Source: Ciona intestinalis
Lineage: Eukaryota; Chordata; Ascidiacea; Phlebobranchia; Cionidae
DNA length: 64,000 nucleotides
Reading direction: 5' to 3'
NCBI RefSeq assembly: GCF_000224145.3
Contig: NC_020166.2
Span: 2,659,561-2,723,560 of the forward strand
Part shown: one piece after another, positions 63,845-64,000 of the stretch
Position numbering within the stretch: the first letter of the stretch is position 1
Layout: the number at the start of each line of letters is the position of its first letter
Program-made: the position numbers and the translations under genes
The notes under the pieces: model-generated
Databases searched by the model: none
Told to the model about the DNA's origin: nothing
The model's input: the letters and a program-made list of their open reading frames with translations, nothing else

Positions 63845-64000
63845 TCAGTCATTAGGGTTGGAGCAATTACAGTTAAGTTTTTTGCCTAAGAACACATACG
63901 CCCACAGACAGTGGTAGCAGCATCGGGCTTTGAGTCCGTAACCTATGGTGCTATTGATTATAGGCGCGCAAACTACTGTGCTTGGGCACCACCATATGCA
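63845..64000 (-). mobile_element. SINE, runs to the window edge
   Basis: TTAGGGTTGGAGCAATTACAG, then CACAGACAGTGGTAGCAGCA and a degraded head. Confidence 0.8.

Overview
The window looks like nuclear DNA of an ascidian tunicate, most likely Ciona. The evidence is an AT-rich composition, compact genes with many short introns, a very dense family of ~190-230 bp MITEs that begin TAGTAGGGTGGGG, many copies of a tRNA-headed SINE whose tail ends in (CATT)n, and protein-coding genes of clearly chordate type. Two 50-bp N gaps (9096-9145 and 63536-63585) show it comes from a scaffolded draft assembly. All gene models were built by hand from splice signals and phase; none was checked against transcripts.

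Layout. 1-5 kb: a small two-exon secreted-peptide gene (1900-2312) and a region with CRE octamers and a doubtful lysine-rich micro-gene. 5.9-7.0 kb: an intronless orphan seven-helix receptor, with a duplicated upstream segment on its far side. 8.2-10.8 kb: a decayed tandem copy followed by an intact six-exon gene for a type I membrane protein. 13.1-17.7 kb: a 13-exon SLC22 transporter on the + strand. 18.3-23.5 kb: an eight-exon gene on the - strand, convergent with it, for a secreted/membrane-anchored protein that resembles a lytic polysaccharide monooxygenase. 23.5-27.6 kb: mostly repeats, with one doubtful small reading frame. 27.6-47.5 kb: a 27-exon KCNT (Slo2, Slack/Slick) potassium channel gene, its introns full of MITEs and SINEs. 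48.9-60.2 kb: an 18-exon adhesion GPCR (Sushi-like, EGF, GAIN/GPS, seven helices). 61.8-62.7 kb: an intronless calumenin/reticulocalbin gene on the - strand, whose 5' end is repeated almost identically at 63.6-63.9 kb beside an assembly gap.

How the genes relate. They do not form an operon or pathway; most encode membrane or secreted proteins (channel, transporter, two receptors, ectoenzyme-like protein, type I protein, peptide). A shared feature is an unpaired 3' splice acceptor 0-12 nt before the start codon in at least five genes, which fits the spliced-leader trans-splicing known in Ciona.

The most interesting leads are the N-terminal-His ectoprotein (a possible cellulose- or chitin-active enzyme in a cellulose-making animal), the uncharacterised peptide precursor with a five-Arg processing site, a substituted sodium-sensing motif in the KCNT channel, MITEs sitting at a splice donor and nested inside one another, and a small foldback element family not explained by the MITE/SINE set.
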